From: Lepus europaeus
Lineage: Eukaryota; Chordata; Mammalia; Lagomorpha; Leporidae
DNA length: 64,000 nt
Reading direction: 5' to 3'
Assembly: GCF_033115175.1 (NCBI RefSeq)
Contig: NW_026909196.1
Span: 3,782,001 to 3,846,000, forward strand
Each line of letters starts with the position of its first letter. The first letter of the stretch is position 1. Positions 1 through 15,000 of this stretch are shown here, piece by piece. The translations under genes and the position numbers were made by a program. The notes under the pieces were generated by a model. The model saw nothing but the letters and a program-made list of their open reading frames with translations. It searched no databases and was not told the origin of the DNA.

Positions 1-3000
1 GGGAACATTTAATTTTCTACCGTAGAAACACTAATTGGTTCATCATGGGGACACCAGCTCTACAAATTCTTATTTTATAGGGAGAAAGCTAGAGGAACTG
101 TGGCAAACAAACATGATATTTCTGTTTGTATAGACGACATTTTATGCACTTGCCTAATGAAAAGACTTTGCTTTTCTCCAAAACCATTTGTACTGTGATT
201 TTCTCGGTCGATTGCCTATGAATTCCACACCACTTTGTACGTATATGACTGGATGAAACAGGAAATATCTGGTTGTGTTTTGGCTTGCTCCATCCCAGAT
301 ATTGCTACAGCCTCTGTGTTTATATTTTCAGGATATTAATGATGGACTTTATTGTTTTGAATGTTTTTATCAGGGAACATTTAATTTTGTGTTTGGAAAC
401 ACTAATTCGTTCATCATGGGGACACCAGCTCTACACACTCGTTTTTTCTAGGGAGAAAGCTAGAGGAACTGTGGCAAACCAACTTGATATTTCTGTTTGT
501 ACAGATGACATTTTATGCACTTGCCTAACGAAAAGACTTTGCTTTTCTCCAAAACCATTTGTACTGTGATTTTCTTGGTCCATTGCATACGAATTCCACA
601 CCACTTTGTCCGGATATGACTGCAAGAAACCAGAAATATCCGGTTGTGTTTTTGCTAACTCAATCCGAAATATTGTGAAAGCCTCTGTGTTTGTGTTTTC
701 AGGATATTATCGATAGACTTATTGTTTTAAATGTTTTTTTCAGGGAACATTTAATTTTCTACCGTTGAAACACTAATTGGTTCATCATGGGGACACCAGC
801 TCTACACATACACATTCGTATTTTCTAGGGAGAAACTAGAGGAACTGCGGCAATCAAACATGATATTTCTGTTTGTATCGATGACATTTTATGCACTTGC
901 CTAACGAAAAGACTTTGCTTTTCTCCAAAACCATTTTTACTGTGATTTTCTCGGTCCATTGCATACGAATTCCACACCACTTTGTTCGGATATAATTGGA
1001 TGAAACCAGAAATATCGGGTTGTGTTTTGGCTAACTCAATCCGAACTATTGTGAAAGCCTCTGTGTTTGTGTTTTCTGGATATTATCGATGGACTTTATT
1101 GTTTTGAACGTTTTTTATTGGGGAACATTTTATTTTGAGCTTGGAAACTCTAATTCGTTTCACATGGAGACACCAGCCCTACACATTCCAATTTTCTAGG
1201 GAGAAAGCTAGTGGAACTGCGGCAAACAAACATCTTAGTTCTGTTTGTATAGATGACATTTTATGCACTTGTCTAACGCAAAGACTTTGCTTTTCTCCAA
1301 AACCATTTGTACTGTGATTTTCTCGTTCCATTGCATATGAATTCCACACCTCTTTGTCCAGATATGACTGGATGAAACCAGAAACATCTGGTTTTCTTTT
1401 GGTTAACTCAATCCCAGATATTGCTACAGCCTCTGTGTTTGTGTATTCCTGATATTATTCATGGACTTTATATTTTTCAAGGTTTTTTTTTTTTCAGGGA
1501 ACATTTAATTTTGTGCTTGGAAACACTAATTGGTTCCACATGTAGACAGCAGTTCTGCACATTCGTATCTTCTAGGAAGAAAGCTAGAGGAACTGCGGCA
1601 CACAAACATGATATTTCTGCTTGTATCAATGACATTTTATGCACTTGCCTAACGAAAAGACTTTGCGTTTCTCCAAAACCATTTGCACTGTGATTTTCTC
1701 GGTCCATTGCTTCCAAATTCCACACCACTTTGTCCGGATATGACTGGATGATACCAGAAATATCTGATTGTGTTTTCGCTAACATAATCCGAAATATTGC
1801 TAAAGCCACAGATATTATCCACAGAATTTATTTTTTGAATGTTTTTTTTCAGGGAACATTTAATTTTTTGCTTGGTAAACTGTTTCCACATGGAGACACC
1901 AGCTCTACACATTCGTATTGTCTTTGAGAAAGCTAGTGGAACTGCGGTAAACAAACATGATATTTCTGTTTGTATCGATGGCATTTCATGCACTTATCTT
2001 ACGAAAAGACTTTGCTTTTCTCCAAACCATTTTTACTGTAATTTTCTCGATCCATTGCATACAAATTCCACACCACTTTGTCCAGATATGACTGGATGAA
2101 ACTGGAAATATCTGGTTTTATTTGCTAACTCAATCCCAGATATTGCTACAACCTCTGTGTTTGTGTTTACTGGATATTATCGATGGACTTTAATGTTTTC
2201 AAAGTTTTTTATCAGGGAACATTAAATTTTGTGCTTGGAAACAGCAATTGGTTCCACATATAGACACCAGCTCTACACATTTGTATTTTCTAGGGAGAAA
2301 GCTAGAGGAACTGCAGCAAACAAACATGATATTTCTGTTTGCATAGAAGACATTTTATGCACTTGCCTTACGAGAAGACTTTGCTTTTCTCCAAAACCAT
2401 TGTTACTGTTAATTTCTCGGTCTATTGCATACGAATTCCACACGACTTTGTCCTGATATGAGTGGATGAAACCGGAAATATCAGGTTGTGTTTTGGCTAA
2501 CTCAATCCGAAATATTGTGAAAGCCTCTGTGTTTGTGTATTCGTGATATTATCCAAGGACTTTATTGTTTTGAATGTTTTTTCTCGGGGAACATTTTACT
2601 TTGAGCTAGGATACAGTAATTGTATCCACATGGAGACACCAGCTCCACATATTCGTTTTTTCTAGGGAGACTGCTAGAGGAAGTGCGATAAACAAACATG
2701 ATATTTCTGTTTGTATAGATGACATTTTATGCACTTGCCTAACGAAAAGACTTTGGTTTTCTCCAAAACCAATTTACTGTGATTTTCTCCGTCCATTGCA
2801 TACGAATTCCACACCACTTTGTCCGGATATGACTGGCTGAAACAGGAAATATCCGGTTGTATTTTGGCTAACTCAATCCGAAATATTGTGAAAGCCTCTG
2901 TGTTTGTGTATTCCTGATATTATCCACGTACTTTATTGTTCTGAATGTTTTTTTTTTTCAGGGAACATTTAATTTTCTGCTTGGAAACTCTAATTGGTTC

Positions 3001-6000
3001 CTCATGGAGACACCAGCTCTACACATTCGTATTTTCTAGGGAGAAATCTAGAGGAACTGCGGCAAACACACATGATATTTCTGTTTGTATCGATGACATT
3101 TTATGCACTTGCCTAACGAGAAGACTTTGCTTTTCTCCAAAACAATTTTTACTGTGATTTTCCCGGTCCATTGCATTTGAATTTCACACCAGTTTTTCCG
3201 GATATGACTGGATGAAACCGGAAATATCCTATTGTGTTTTGCTAACTCAATCCAAAATAGTGTGAAAGCCTCTGTGTTTGTGTTTTCTGGATATTATCGT
3301 GGGACTTTATTGTTTTGAATGTTTTTATCAGGGAACATATAATTTTGTACCGTTTAAACAAAAAATGGTTCATCATGGGAACACCAGCTCTACACATTCG
3401 TATTTTCTAGGGAGAAAGCTAGAGGAACTTCAGCAAACAAACATAATATTTCTGTTTGTCTAGATGAAATTTTACGCAGTAGCCTAACATAAAAACTTTG
3501 CTTTTCTCCAAAACCATTTTTACTGCGATTTTCTAAGTCCATTGCATTCGAATTTCACACCAGTTTGTCCGGATATGACTGGATGAAACCGGAAATATCT
3601 GGTTTTGTTTGGCTAACTCAATCCCAGATATTGCTACAACCTCTGTGTTTGTGTTTTCTGGATATTATCGATGGACGTTAATGTTTTGAAAGTTTTTTAT
3701 CAGGGAACATTTAATTTTGTGCTTGGAAACAGCAATTGGTTCCACATGGAGACACCACCCTACACATTTGCATTTTCTAGGGAGAAAGCTAGAGGAAATG
3801 CGGCAACAAACATGATATTTCTGTTTGTATAGATGACATTTTATGCACTTGCCTAACGAAAAGACTTTGCGTTTCTCCAAAACCATTTGGACTGTGATTT
3901 TCTCGGTCCATTGCATATGAATTCCACACCAGTTTGTCCGGATATGACTGGATGAAACCGGAAATATCCAGTTCTGTTTGGGCTAACTCTATCCTAAATA
4001 TTGCTACAGCCTCCGTGTTTGTATTTTAAGGATATTATCTATGGACTTTATTGTTTTGAATGTTTTATCAGGGAACATTTAATTTTCTACCGTAGAAACA
4101 CTAATTGGTTCATCATGGGGACACCACCTCTACAAATTCGTATTTTATAGGGAGAAAGCTAGAGGAACTGTGGCAAACAAACATGATATTTCTGTTTGTA
4201 TAGACGACATTTTATGCACTTGCCTAATGAAAAGACTTTGCTTTTCTCCAAAACCATTTGTACTGTGATTTTCTCGGTCGATTGCCTATGAATTCCACAC
4301 CACTTTGTACGTATATGACTGGATGAAACAGGAAATATCTGGTTGTGTTTTGGCTTGCTCCATCCCAGATATTGCTACAGCCTCTGTGTTTATATTTTCA
4401 GGATATTAATGATGGACTTTATTGTTTTGAATGTTTTTATCAGGGAACATTTAATTTTGTGTTTGGAAACACTAATTCGTTCATCATGGGGACACCAGCT
4501 CTACACACTCGTTTTTTCTAGGGAGAAAGCTAGAGGAACTGTGGCAAACCAACTTGATATTTCTGTTTGTACAGATGACATTTTATGCACTTGCCTAACG
4601 AAAAGACTTTGCTTTTCTCCAAAACCATTTGTACTGTGATTTTCTCGGTCCATTGCATACGAATTCCACACCACTTTGTCCGGATATGACTGCAAGAAAC
4701 CAGAAATATCCGGTTGTGTTTTTGCTAACTCAATCCGAAATATTGTGAAAGCCTCTGTGTTTGTGTTTTCAGGATATTATCGATAGACTTATTGTTTTAA
4801 ATGTTTTTTTCAGGGAACATTTAATTTTCTACCGTTGAAACACTAATTGGTTCATCATGGGGACACCAGCTCTACACATACACATTCGTATTTTCTAGGG
4901 AGAAACTAGAGGAACTGCGGCAATCAAACATGATATTTCTGTTTGTATCGATGACATTTTATGCACTTGCCTAACGAAAAGACTTTGCTTTTCTCCAAAA
5001 CCATTTTTACTGTGATTTTCTCGGTCCATTGCATACGAATTCCACACCACTTTGTTCGGATATAATTGGATGAAACCAGAAATATCGGGTTGTGTTTTGG
5101 CTAACTCAATCCGAACTATTGTGAAAGCCTCTGTGTTTGTGTTTTCTGGATATTATCGATGGACTTTATTGTTTTGAACGTTTTTTATTGGGGAACATTT
5201 TATTTTGAGCTTGGAAACTCTAATTCGTTTCACATGGAGACACCAGCCCTACACATTCCAATTTTCTAGGGAGAAAGCTAGTGGAACTGCGGCAAACAAA
5301 CATCTTAGTTCTGTTTGTATAGATGACATTTTATGCACTTGTCTAACGCAAAGACTTTGCTTTTCTCCAAAACCATTTGTACTGTGATTTTCTCGTTCCA
5401 TTGCATATGAATTCCACACCTCTTTGTCCAGATATGACTGGATGAAACCAGAAACATCTGGTTTTCTTTTGGTTAACTCAATCCCAGATATTGCTACAGC
5501 CTCTGCGTTTGTGTATTCCTGATATTATTCATGGACTTTATATTTTTCAAGGTTTTTTTTTTTCAGGGAACATTTAATTTTGTGCTTGGAAACACTAATT
5601 GGTTCCACATGTAGACAGCAGTTCTGCACATTCGTATCTTCTAGGAAGAAAGCTAGAGGAACTGCGGCACACAAACATGATATTTCTGCTTGTATCAATG
5701 ACATTTTATGCACTTGCCTAACGAAAAGACTTTGCGTTTCTCCAAAACCATTTGCACTGTGATTTTCTCGGTCCATTGCTTCCAAATTCCACACCACTTT
5801 GTCCGGATATGACTGGATGATACCAGAAATATCTGATTGTGTTTTCGCTAACATAATCCGAAATATTGCTAAAGCCACAGATATTATCCACAGAATTTAT
5901 TTTTTGAATGTTTTTCTTCAGGGAACATTTAATTTTTTGCTTGGTAAACTGTTTCCACATGGAGACACCAGCTCTACACATTCGTATTTTCTAGGGAGAA

Positions 6001-8225
6001 AGGTAGAGGAACTGCGGCAAACAAACATGATATTTCTGTTGGTATAGATGACATTTTATGCACATGCCTAATGAAAAGACTTTGCTTTTCTCTAAAACCA
6101 TTTGTACTGTGATTTTCTCGGTCCATTGCATATGAATTCCACATTACTTTGTCCGGATATGACTGGATGAAACCAGAAATATCCGGTTGTCTTTTGGCTA
6201 ACTCAATCCGAAATATTGCTACAGCCTCTGTGTTTGTGTATTCCTGATATTATCGATAGACTTCTTGTTTTGAATGTTTTTTTCAAGGAATATTTAATGT
6301 TCTACCGTTGAAACACTAATTGTTTCATGATTGGAAAACCAGCTGTACACATTCGTATTTTCTAAGGAGAAAGCTAAAGGAACTGCGGCAAACAAACATG
6401 ATATTTCTGTTGGTATAGATGACACTTGATGCACTTGCCTAATGAAAAGACTTTGCTTTTCTCCAAAACCATTTGTACTGTGATTTTCTCGGTCCATTGC
6501 CTACGAATTCCACACCAGTTTGTCCGGATATGACTGGATGAAAACAGAAATATCTGGTTGTGTTTTGGCTAACTCAATCCCAGATATTGCTACAGTCTCT
6601 TTTTTTGTGTATTCCTGATATTATCCATGAACTTTATATTTTTCAATGTTTTTTTTTTCAGGGAACATTTAATTTTATACCGTTGAAACACTAATTGATT
6701 CATCATGGGGACACCAGCTCCACACAATCGTATTTTCTAGGGAGAAAGCTAGAGGAACTGCGGCCAACAAACATGATATTTCTGTTTGTATAGATGACAT
6801 TTTATGCAATCGCCTAACGTAAAGACTTTGCTTTTTTGCAAAACCATTTTTACTGTGATTTTCTCGGTCCATTGCATAGGAATTCCACACCAGTTTGTCC
6901 GGATATGACTGCATGAAACCGGAAATGTCTGGTTTTGTTCTGGCTAACTCAATCCCAGATATTGGTACAGCCTCTGCTGTTGTTTTTTCTGGATATTATC
7001 CACAGACTTATTGTTTTGAATATTTTTTATCGGGGAACATTTAATTTTGTGTTTAGAAACACTAATTGGTTCCACATGTAGACACCAGCTCTACATATTC
7101 ATATCTTCTAGGGAGAAAGCTAGAGGAACTGCGGCAAAGAAACATGATATTTATGTTTGTATCAATGACATTTTATGCACTTGCCTAACGAAAAGACTTT
7201 GCTTTTCTCAAAAACCATTTTTACTGTGATTTTCTCGGTCCATTGCATACGAATTCCACACCACTTTGTCCGGATATGACTGGATGAAACAGGAAATATC
7301 TGGTTTTGTTTTGGATAACTCAATCCCAGATATTGTTACCGCCTCTGTGTTTGTTTTTTCTGAATGTTATCCACAGACTTTATTGTTTTGAATGTTCTTT
7401 ATCAGGGAACATTTATTTCTGTACCGTAGAAACACTAATTGTTTCATCATTGGGACACCAGCTCTACACATTCATAATTTCTAGGGAGAAAGCTAGAGGA
7501 ACTTCAGCAAAGAAACATGATATTTCTGTTTGTATCCATGACATTTTATGCATTTGCCTAATGAAAAGACTTTGCTTTTCTCCAAAACAATTTGTACTGT
7601 GATTTTCTCGGTGCATTGCATACGAATTCCACACCACTGTGTTCGGATATGACTGGATGAAACCAGCAATATCTGGTTGTGTTTTGGCTAACTCTATCCC
7701 AAATATTGCTACAGCCTCTGTGTTTGTGTATTCCTGATATTATCCACAGACTTTATTGTTTTGAATGTTCTTTATCAGGGAACATTTAATTTTGTGCTGT
7801 GAAACACTAATTGTTTCCACATGGAGACACCAGCTCTACACATTTGTATTTTCTAGGGAGAATGCTAGAGGAACTGCCGCAAACAAACATGATATTTCTG
7901 TTTATATCGATGACATTTTATGCACTTGCCTAACGAAAATACTTGCTTTTCTCTAAAACCATTTGTACTGTGATTTTCTCGGTCCATTGCATATGAATTC
8001 CACACCAGTTTGTCCGGATATGACTGGATGAAACCGGAAATATCGGGTTGTGTTTTGCCTAACTCAATCCCAGATATTGCTACAGCCTCTTTGTTTGTGT
8101 ATTCCTGATATTATCCACAGACTTTATTGTTTTGAATGTTTTTATCAGGGAACATTTAATTTTTTACTGTTGAAACACTAATTGTTTCCACATGGAGACA
8201 CCAGCTCTACACATTCGTAATTTCT
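1..8225. repeat. Satellite array, block 1 (about 373-bp monomer)
   Basis: Head-to-tail AT-rich monomers of about 373 bp (observed spacing 348-375). Landmarks that recur once per monomer include ATGACATTTTATGCACTTGCC (shorter variants common), an EcoRI site within ACGAATTCCAC, GGATATGACTGGATG, and CAGGGAACATTTAATTTTG. The segment 1 to about 1920 recurs at 4071-5990 and again from about 12780, so this block is itself built from larger duplicated units. Both strands carry 60-110-codon open stretches in each monomer, but the monomer length is not a multiple of three and the frame breaks between copies, so I call no gene. The monomer size fits a rabbit satellite family of about 375 bp that I remember; I have not verified this. 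Confidence 0.93.
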
Positions 8226-11200
8226 TTTTTTATTAAACTTTTATTTAATGAAAATAAATTTCCAAAGTACAGCTCATGGGTTACAATGGCTTCCCTCTCC
8301 CACAACTTCCCTCCCACCGACAACCCTTTCCTTTTCCGCTCCCTCTCCCCTTCCAATCACATCATGATTCATTTTCAATTCTCTTTATATACAAAAGATC
8401 AGTTTAGTATAAATTAGGTAATGATTTCAACAGTTTGCCCTCATATAGCAACACAAAGTGAAAAAAAATACTGTTGGAGTACTAGTTATAGCATTAAATA
8501 AGAGTGTACAGCACATTAAAGGCAGAGATCCTACATAATATTTGTTTAAAAATTAATTAATTTTCTATGCCGCTTCCAATTTAACACCAGTTTTTTTTTT
8601 CTTTTCCAATTATCTTTATAATCAGAATGTCGATTCAGTATATCATTAGTAAAGATCTCATCAGTTTGTACTCATGCAGAAACACAAAGTGTAAAATTAC
8701 TGTTTCAGTACTAGTTTTAGCATCACTGCACATTAGATAACACATTAAGGACAGATCCCACATGGGATGTAAGTACACAGTGATTCCTGTTGCTGACTTA
8801 ACAATTTGACACTCTTGATCATGGCGAGAGTAATTCCATTCGTGATTTCTGCGGAGAAAGCTAAGGGAATTGCGGCAAAAAAACATGATATTTCTGTTTC
8901 TATAGCTGACATTTTATGCATTTGCCTAACGAAAATACTTGCTTTTCTCCAAAATCATTGGTACTGTTGTTTTCTCGGTCCATTGCTTATAAATTCCACA
9001 CCACTTTGTCTGGATATGACTGGATGAAAACAGAAATATCTGGTTGTGTTTTGGCTGACTCAATCCGAAATATTGCTACAGCCTCTGTGTTTCTGTATTC
9101 CTGATATTGTACACGGACTTTATTTTTTTGAATGTTTTTTTTCTCAGGGAACATTTAGTTTTGTGCTTGGAAACACTAATTGATCCACATGGAGACACAA
9201 GCTCTACACATTCGTATTTTCTATTGAGAAAGCTAGAGGGACTGCGGCAAACAAACATGATATTTCTGTTTGTATAGATGACATTTTATGCACTTGCCTA
9301 AAGAAAAAACTTTGCTTTTTTCCAAAACCATTTTTACTGTGATTTTCTCAGTTTGTTGCATACAAATTCCACACCAGTTTGTCCGGATATGACTGGATGA
9401 AACCAGAAATATCCGGTTTTGTTTTGGCTAACTCAATCCCACATATTGCTACAGCCTCTGTGTTTGTGTATTTCTCATACTATCCATGGACTTTATTGTT
9501 TTTAATGTTTTTTATCAGGGAACATTTAATTTTCTGATTGGAAACACTAATTGGTTGCACATGGAGACACCAGCTCTACATATTTGTATTTTCTAGGGAG
9601 AATGCTAGAGGAACTGCGACAAACAAGCATGATATTTCTGTTTGTATAGATGACATTTTATCTACTTGCCTAATGAAAAGACTTTGCTTTTCTCCAAAAC
9701 CATTTTACTCTGATTTTCTCGGTCCATTGCATACGAATTCCACACCAGGTTGTCCGGATATGACTGGATGAAACCACAAATATCTCGTTGTGTTTTGGCT
9801 TCCTCAATCCGAAATATTGCTACAGCCTCTGTGTTTGTGAATTCCTGATATTATACATGGACTTTATATTTTTCAATGTTTTTTTTTCAGGGAACATTTA
9901 ATTTTGTACCATTGAAACACTAATTGTTTCATCATGGGGACACCAGCTCCACACATTCGTATTTTCCAGGGAGAAACCTTGAGGAACCGCGACAAACAAA
10001 CATGATATTTCTGTTTGTATAGATGACATTTTATGCACTTGCCTAACAAAAATACTTCGCTTTTCTCCAAAACCATTTGTACTGTGATTTTCTCGGTCCA
10101 TTGCATACGAATTCCACACCAGTTTATAAGGATATGACTGGATGAAACGGAAATATCCTGGTTTCTTTTGGCTATCTCAATCCCAGATATTGCTACAGCC
10201 TCTATGTTTGTTTTTTCTGGATATTATCCACAGACTTTATTGTTTTGAATGTTTTTTTATTGAGGAACATTTTATTTTGTACCGTTGAAACACTAATTGG
10301 TTCATCATGGGGACACCAGCTCCACACATTCGTATTTTCTAGGAATTAAGCTAGAGGAACTGCGGCAAACAAACATGATAGTTCTGTTTGTATAGATGAC
10401 ATTTTATGCACTTGCCTAACGTAAAGACTTTGCTTTTCTCCAAAACCATTTGTACTGTGATTTTCTCGGTCCATTGCATACGAATTCCAAACCACTTTGT
10501 CCGGATATGACTCGATGAAACCAGAAATATCAGGTTGTGTTTTGGGTAACTCAATCCCAGATATTGCTGCAGCCTCTGTTTTTGTTTTTTCTGGATATTA
10601 TCCACAGACTAATTGTTTTGAATGTTTTTTTCGGGGAACATTTAATTTTGAGCTTGGATACAGTAATTGGTTCCACATGGAGACACCAGCTCTACATATT
10701 CCTATTGTCTAGGAGAAAGCTAGAGGAACTGGGAAAAACGAACATGATATTTCTGTTTGTATGGGTGACATTTTATGCACTTGCCTAACGAAAAGACTTT
10801 GCTTTTCTCCAAAACCATATTTACTGTGATTTTCTCGGTCCATTGCATATGAATTCCAAACCAGTTTATCAGGTTATGACTGGATATTATCGAGGGACTT
10901 TATTGTTTTGAATATTTTTTATTGGGGAACATTTTATTTTTTACCGTTGAACACTAATTGGTTCATCATGGGGACACCAGATCCACACATTCGTATTTTC
11001 TAGGGAGTAAGGTAGAGGAAATGCGGCTAACAAACATGATACTTCTGTTTGTATAGATGATATTTTATGCACTTGCCTAACGAAAAGACTTTGCTTTTCT
11101 CCAAAACCATTTGTACTGTGATTTTCTCGGTCCATTGCATACGAATTCCACACCAGATTGTCCGGATATGACTGGATGAAACCAGAAATATCCGGTTTTG

Positions 11201-12001
11201 TTTTGGCTAACTCAATCCCAGATATTGCTACAGCCTCTGTGTTTGTGTATTTCTCATATTATCCATGGACTTTATTGTTTTTAATGTTTTTTATCAGGGA
11301 ACATTTAATTTTCTGATTGGAAACACTAATTGGTTGCACATGGAGACACCAGCTCTACATATTTGTATTTTCTAGGGAGAATGCTAGAGGAACTGCGACA
11401 AACAAGCATGATATTTCTGTTTGTATAGATGACATTTTATCTACTTGCCTAATGAAAAGACTTTGCTTTTCTCCAAAACCATTTTTACTCTGATTTTCTC
11501 GGTCCATGGCATACGAATTCCACACCAGGTTGTCCGGATATGACTGGATGAAACCAGAAATATCTCGTTGTGTTTTGGCTACCTCAATCCGAAATATTGC
11601 TACGGCCTCTGTGTTTGTGAATTCTGATATTATCCATGGACTTTATATTTTTCAATGTTTTTTTTCAGGGCACATTTAATTTTGTACCATTGAAACACTA
11701 ATTGTTTCATTATGGGGACACCAGCTCCACACATTCTTATTTTCCAGGGAGAAAACTTGAGGTACTGCGGCCAACAAACATGATATTTCTGTTTGTATAG
11801 ATGACATTTTATGCACTTGCCTAACAAAAATACTTCGCTTTTCTCCAAAACCATTTGTACTGTGATTTTCTCGGTCCATTGCATACGAATTCCACACGTT
11901 TATAAGGATATGACTGGATGAAACGGAAATATCCGGGTTTGTTTTGGCTAACTCAATCCCAGATATTGCTACAGCCTCTATGTTTGTTTTTTCTGGATAT
12001 T
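3950..12001. repeat. Higher-order block A of an approximately 8.7-kb duplication
   Basis: Block A matches block B (12660-20420) at a constant offset of 8709, then 8708-8707, across more than twenty monomers and through the L1-tail insert at 8226. After about 9.95 kb the offset falls to 8334, a loss of 373 bp or exactly one monomer in B. After 10.87 kb it rises to 8420, reflecting an 86-bp deletion in A. Similarity ends near 12001 (A) and 20420 (B), within GGATATTAT. Shared variants include the TTTTAAGGATATTATC version of the monomer near 4025 and 12735. Confidence 0.85.
8211..8850 (-). mobile_element. L1 3'-UTR fragment, copy 1, with target-site duplications
   Basis: A 5'-truncated L1 tail of about 610 bp (8226-8835) sits in minus orientation, so its A-rich 3' end appears on this strand as the T run at 8226. 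The flanks ACATTCGTAATTTCT (8211-8225) and CCATTCGTGATTTCT (8836-8850) are a diverged 15-bp target-site duplication of satellite sequence, the hallmark of target-primed reverse transcription. The body has two internally related halves, each containing a variant of TCTTTATATACA, CAGTTTAGTATA and CAACACAAAGTG, separated by a T/A-rich linker near 8555-8600. No ORF2 coding sequence is present. I recognise it as lagomorph L1 3' UTR from memory. Confidence 0.8.
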
Positions 12002-15000
12002 ATAAACAGACATTATTGAATTGAATGTTTTTTTCGGGGAACATTTAATTTTGAGCTTGGATACAGTAACTGGTTCCACATGGAGACACCAGCTCTACAT
12101 ATTCGTAATTTCTAGGGAGAAAGCTAGAGGAACTGGGACAAACGAACATGATATTTCTGTTTGTATGGATGACATTTTATGCACTTGCCTAACGAAAAGA
12201 CTTTGCTTTTCTCCAAAACCATTTGTACTGTGATTTTCTTGTTCCATTGCATATGAATTCCACACCTCTTTGTCCAGATATGACTGGATGAAACCAGAAA
12301 TATCCGGTTTTCTTTTGGTTAACTCAATCCCAGATATTGCTACAGCCTCTGTGTTTGTGTATTCCTGATATTATTCATGGACTTTATATTTTTCAAGGTT
12401 TTTTTTTCAGGGAACATTTAATTTTGTGCTTGGAAACACTAATTGGTTCCACATGTAGACAGCAGTTCTGCACATTCGTATCTTCTAGGAAGAAAGCTAG
12501 AGGAACTGCGGCACACAAACATGATATTTCTGTTTGTATAGATGACATTTTATGCACTTGCCTAACGAAAAGACTTTGCGTTTCTCCAAAACCATTTGCA
12601 CTGTGATTTTCTCGGTCCATTGCTTCCAAATTCCACACCAGTTTGTCCGGATATGACTGGATGAAACCGGAAATATCCAGTTGTGTTTGGGCTAACTCTA
12701 TCCTAAATATTGCTACAGCCTCCGTGTTTGTATTTTAAGGATATTATCTATGGACTTTATTATTTTGAATGTTTTATCAGGGAACATTTAATTTTCTACC
12801 GTAGAAACACTAATTGGTTCATCATGGGGACACCAGCTCTACAAATTCGTATTTTATAGGGAGAAAGCTAGAGGAACTGTGGCAAACAAACATGATATTT
12901 CTGTTTGTATAGACGACATTTTATGCACTTGCCTAATGAAAAGACTTTGCTTTTCTCCAAAACCATTTGTACTGTGATTTTCTCGGTCGATTGCCTATGA
13001 ATTCCACACCACTTTGTACGTATATGACTGGATGAAACAGGAAATATCTGGTTGTGTTTTGGCTTGCTCCATCCCAGATATTGCTACAGCCTCTGTGTTT
13101 ATATTTTCAGGATATTAATGATGGACTTTATTGTTTTGAATGTTTTTATCAGGGAACATTTAATTTTGTGTTTGGAAACACTAATTCGTTCATCATGGGG
13201 ACACCAGCTCTACACACTCGTTTTTTCTAGGGAGAAAGCTAGAGGAACTGTGGCAAACCAACTTGATATTTCTGTTTGTACAGATGACATTTTATGCACT
13301 TGCCTAACGAAAAGACTTTGCTTTTCTCCAAAACCATTTGTACTGTGATTTTCTCGGTCCATTGCATACGAATTCCACACCACTTTGTCCGGATATGACT
13401 GCAAGAAACCAGAAATATCCGGTTGTGTTTTTGCTAACTCAATCCGAAATATTGTGAAAGCCTCTGTGTTTGTGTTTTCAGGATATTATCGATAGACTTA
13501 TTGTTTTAAATGTTTTTTTCAGGGAACATTTAATTTTCTACCGTTGAAACACTAATTGGTTCATCATGGGGACACCAGCTCTACACATACACATTCGTAT
13601 TTTCTAGGGAGAAACTAGAGGAACTGCGGCAATCAAACATGATATTTCTGTTTGTATCGATGACATTTTATGCACTTGCCTAACGAAAAGACTTTGCTTT
13701 TCTCCAAAACCATTTTTACTGTGATTTTCTCGGTCCATTGCATACGAATTCCACACCACTTTGTTCGGATATAATTGGATGAAACCAGAAATATCGGGTT
13801 GTGTTTTGGCTAACTCAATCCGAACTATTGTGAAAGCCTCTGTGTTTGTGTTTTCTGGATATTATCGATGGACTTTATTGTTTTGAACGTTTTTTATTGG
13901 GGAACATTTTATTTTGAGCTTGGAAACTCTAATTCGTTTCACATGGAGACACCAGCCCTACACATTCCAATTTTCTAGGGAGAAAGCTAGTGGAACTGCG
14001 GCAAACAAACATCTTAGTTCTGTTTGTATAGATGACATTTTATGCACTTGTCTAACGAAAAGACTTTGCTTTTCTCCAAAACCATTTGTACTGTGATTTT
14101 CTCGTTCCATTGCATATGAATTCCACACCTCTTTGTCCAGATATGACTGGATGAAACCAGAAATATCCGGTTTTCTTTTGGTTAACTCAATCCCAGATAT
14201 TGCTACAGCCTCTGTGTTTGTGTATTCCTGATATTATTCATGGACTTTATATTTTTCAAGGTTTTTTTTTATAGGGAACATTTAATTTTGTGCTTGGAAA
14301 CACTAATTGGTTCCACATGTAGACAGCAGTTCTGCACATTCGTATCTTCTAGGAAGAAAGCTAGATGAACTGCGGCACACAAACATGATATTTCTGCTTG
14401 TATCGATGACATTTTATGCACTTGCCTAACGAAAAGACTTTGCGTTTCTCCAAAACCATTTGCACTGTGATTTTCTTAGTCCATTGCTTCCAAATTCCAC
14501 ACCACTTTGTCCGGATATGACTGGATGATACCAGAAATATCTGATTGTGTTTTTGCTAACATAATCCGAAATATTGCTAAAGCCACAGATATTATCCACA
14601 GAATTTATTTTTTGAATGTTTTTTTTCAGGGAACATTTAATTTTTTGCTTGGTAAACTGTTTCCACATGGAGACACCAGCTCTACACATTCGTATTTTCT
14701 AGGGAGAAAGGTAGAGGAACTGCGGCAAACAAACATGATATTTCTGTTGGTATAGATGACATTTTATGCACATGCCAAATGAAAAGACTTTGCTTTTCTC
14801 TAAAACCATTTGTACTGTGATTTTCTCGGTCCATTGCATATGAATTCCACATTACTTTGTCCGGATATGACTGGATGAAACCAGAAATATCTGGTTGTCT
14901 TTTGGCTAACTCAATCCGAAATATTGCTACAGCCTCTGTGTTTGTGTATTCCTGATATTATCGATAGACTTCTTGTTTTGAATGTTTTTTTCAGGGAATA

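Noticed and set aside
1-8225. CRISPR-like regular repeats
   Set aside because: The period is about 373 bp with no short repeat/unique spacer alternation, in a mammalian satellite context.
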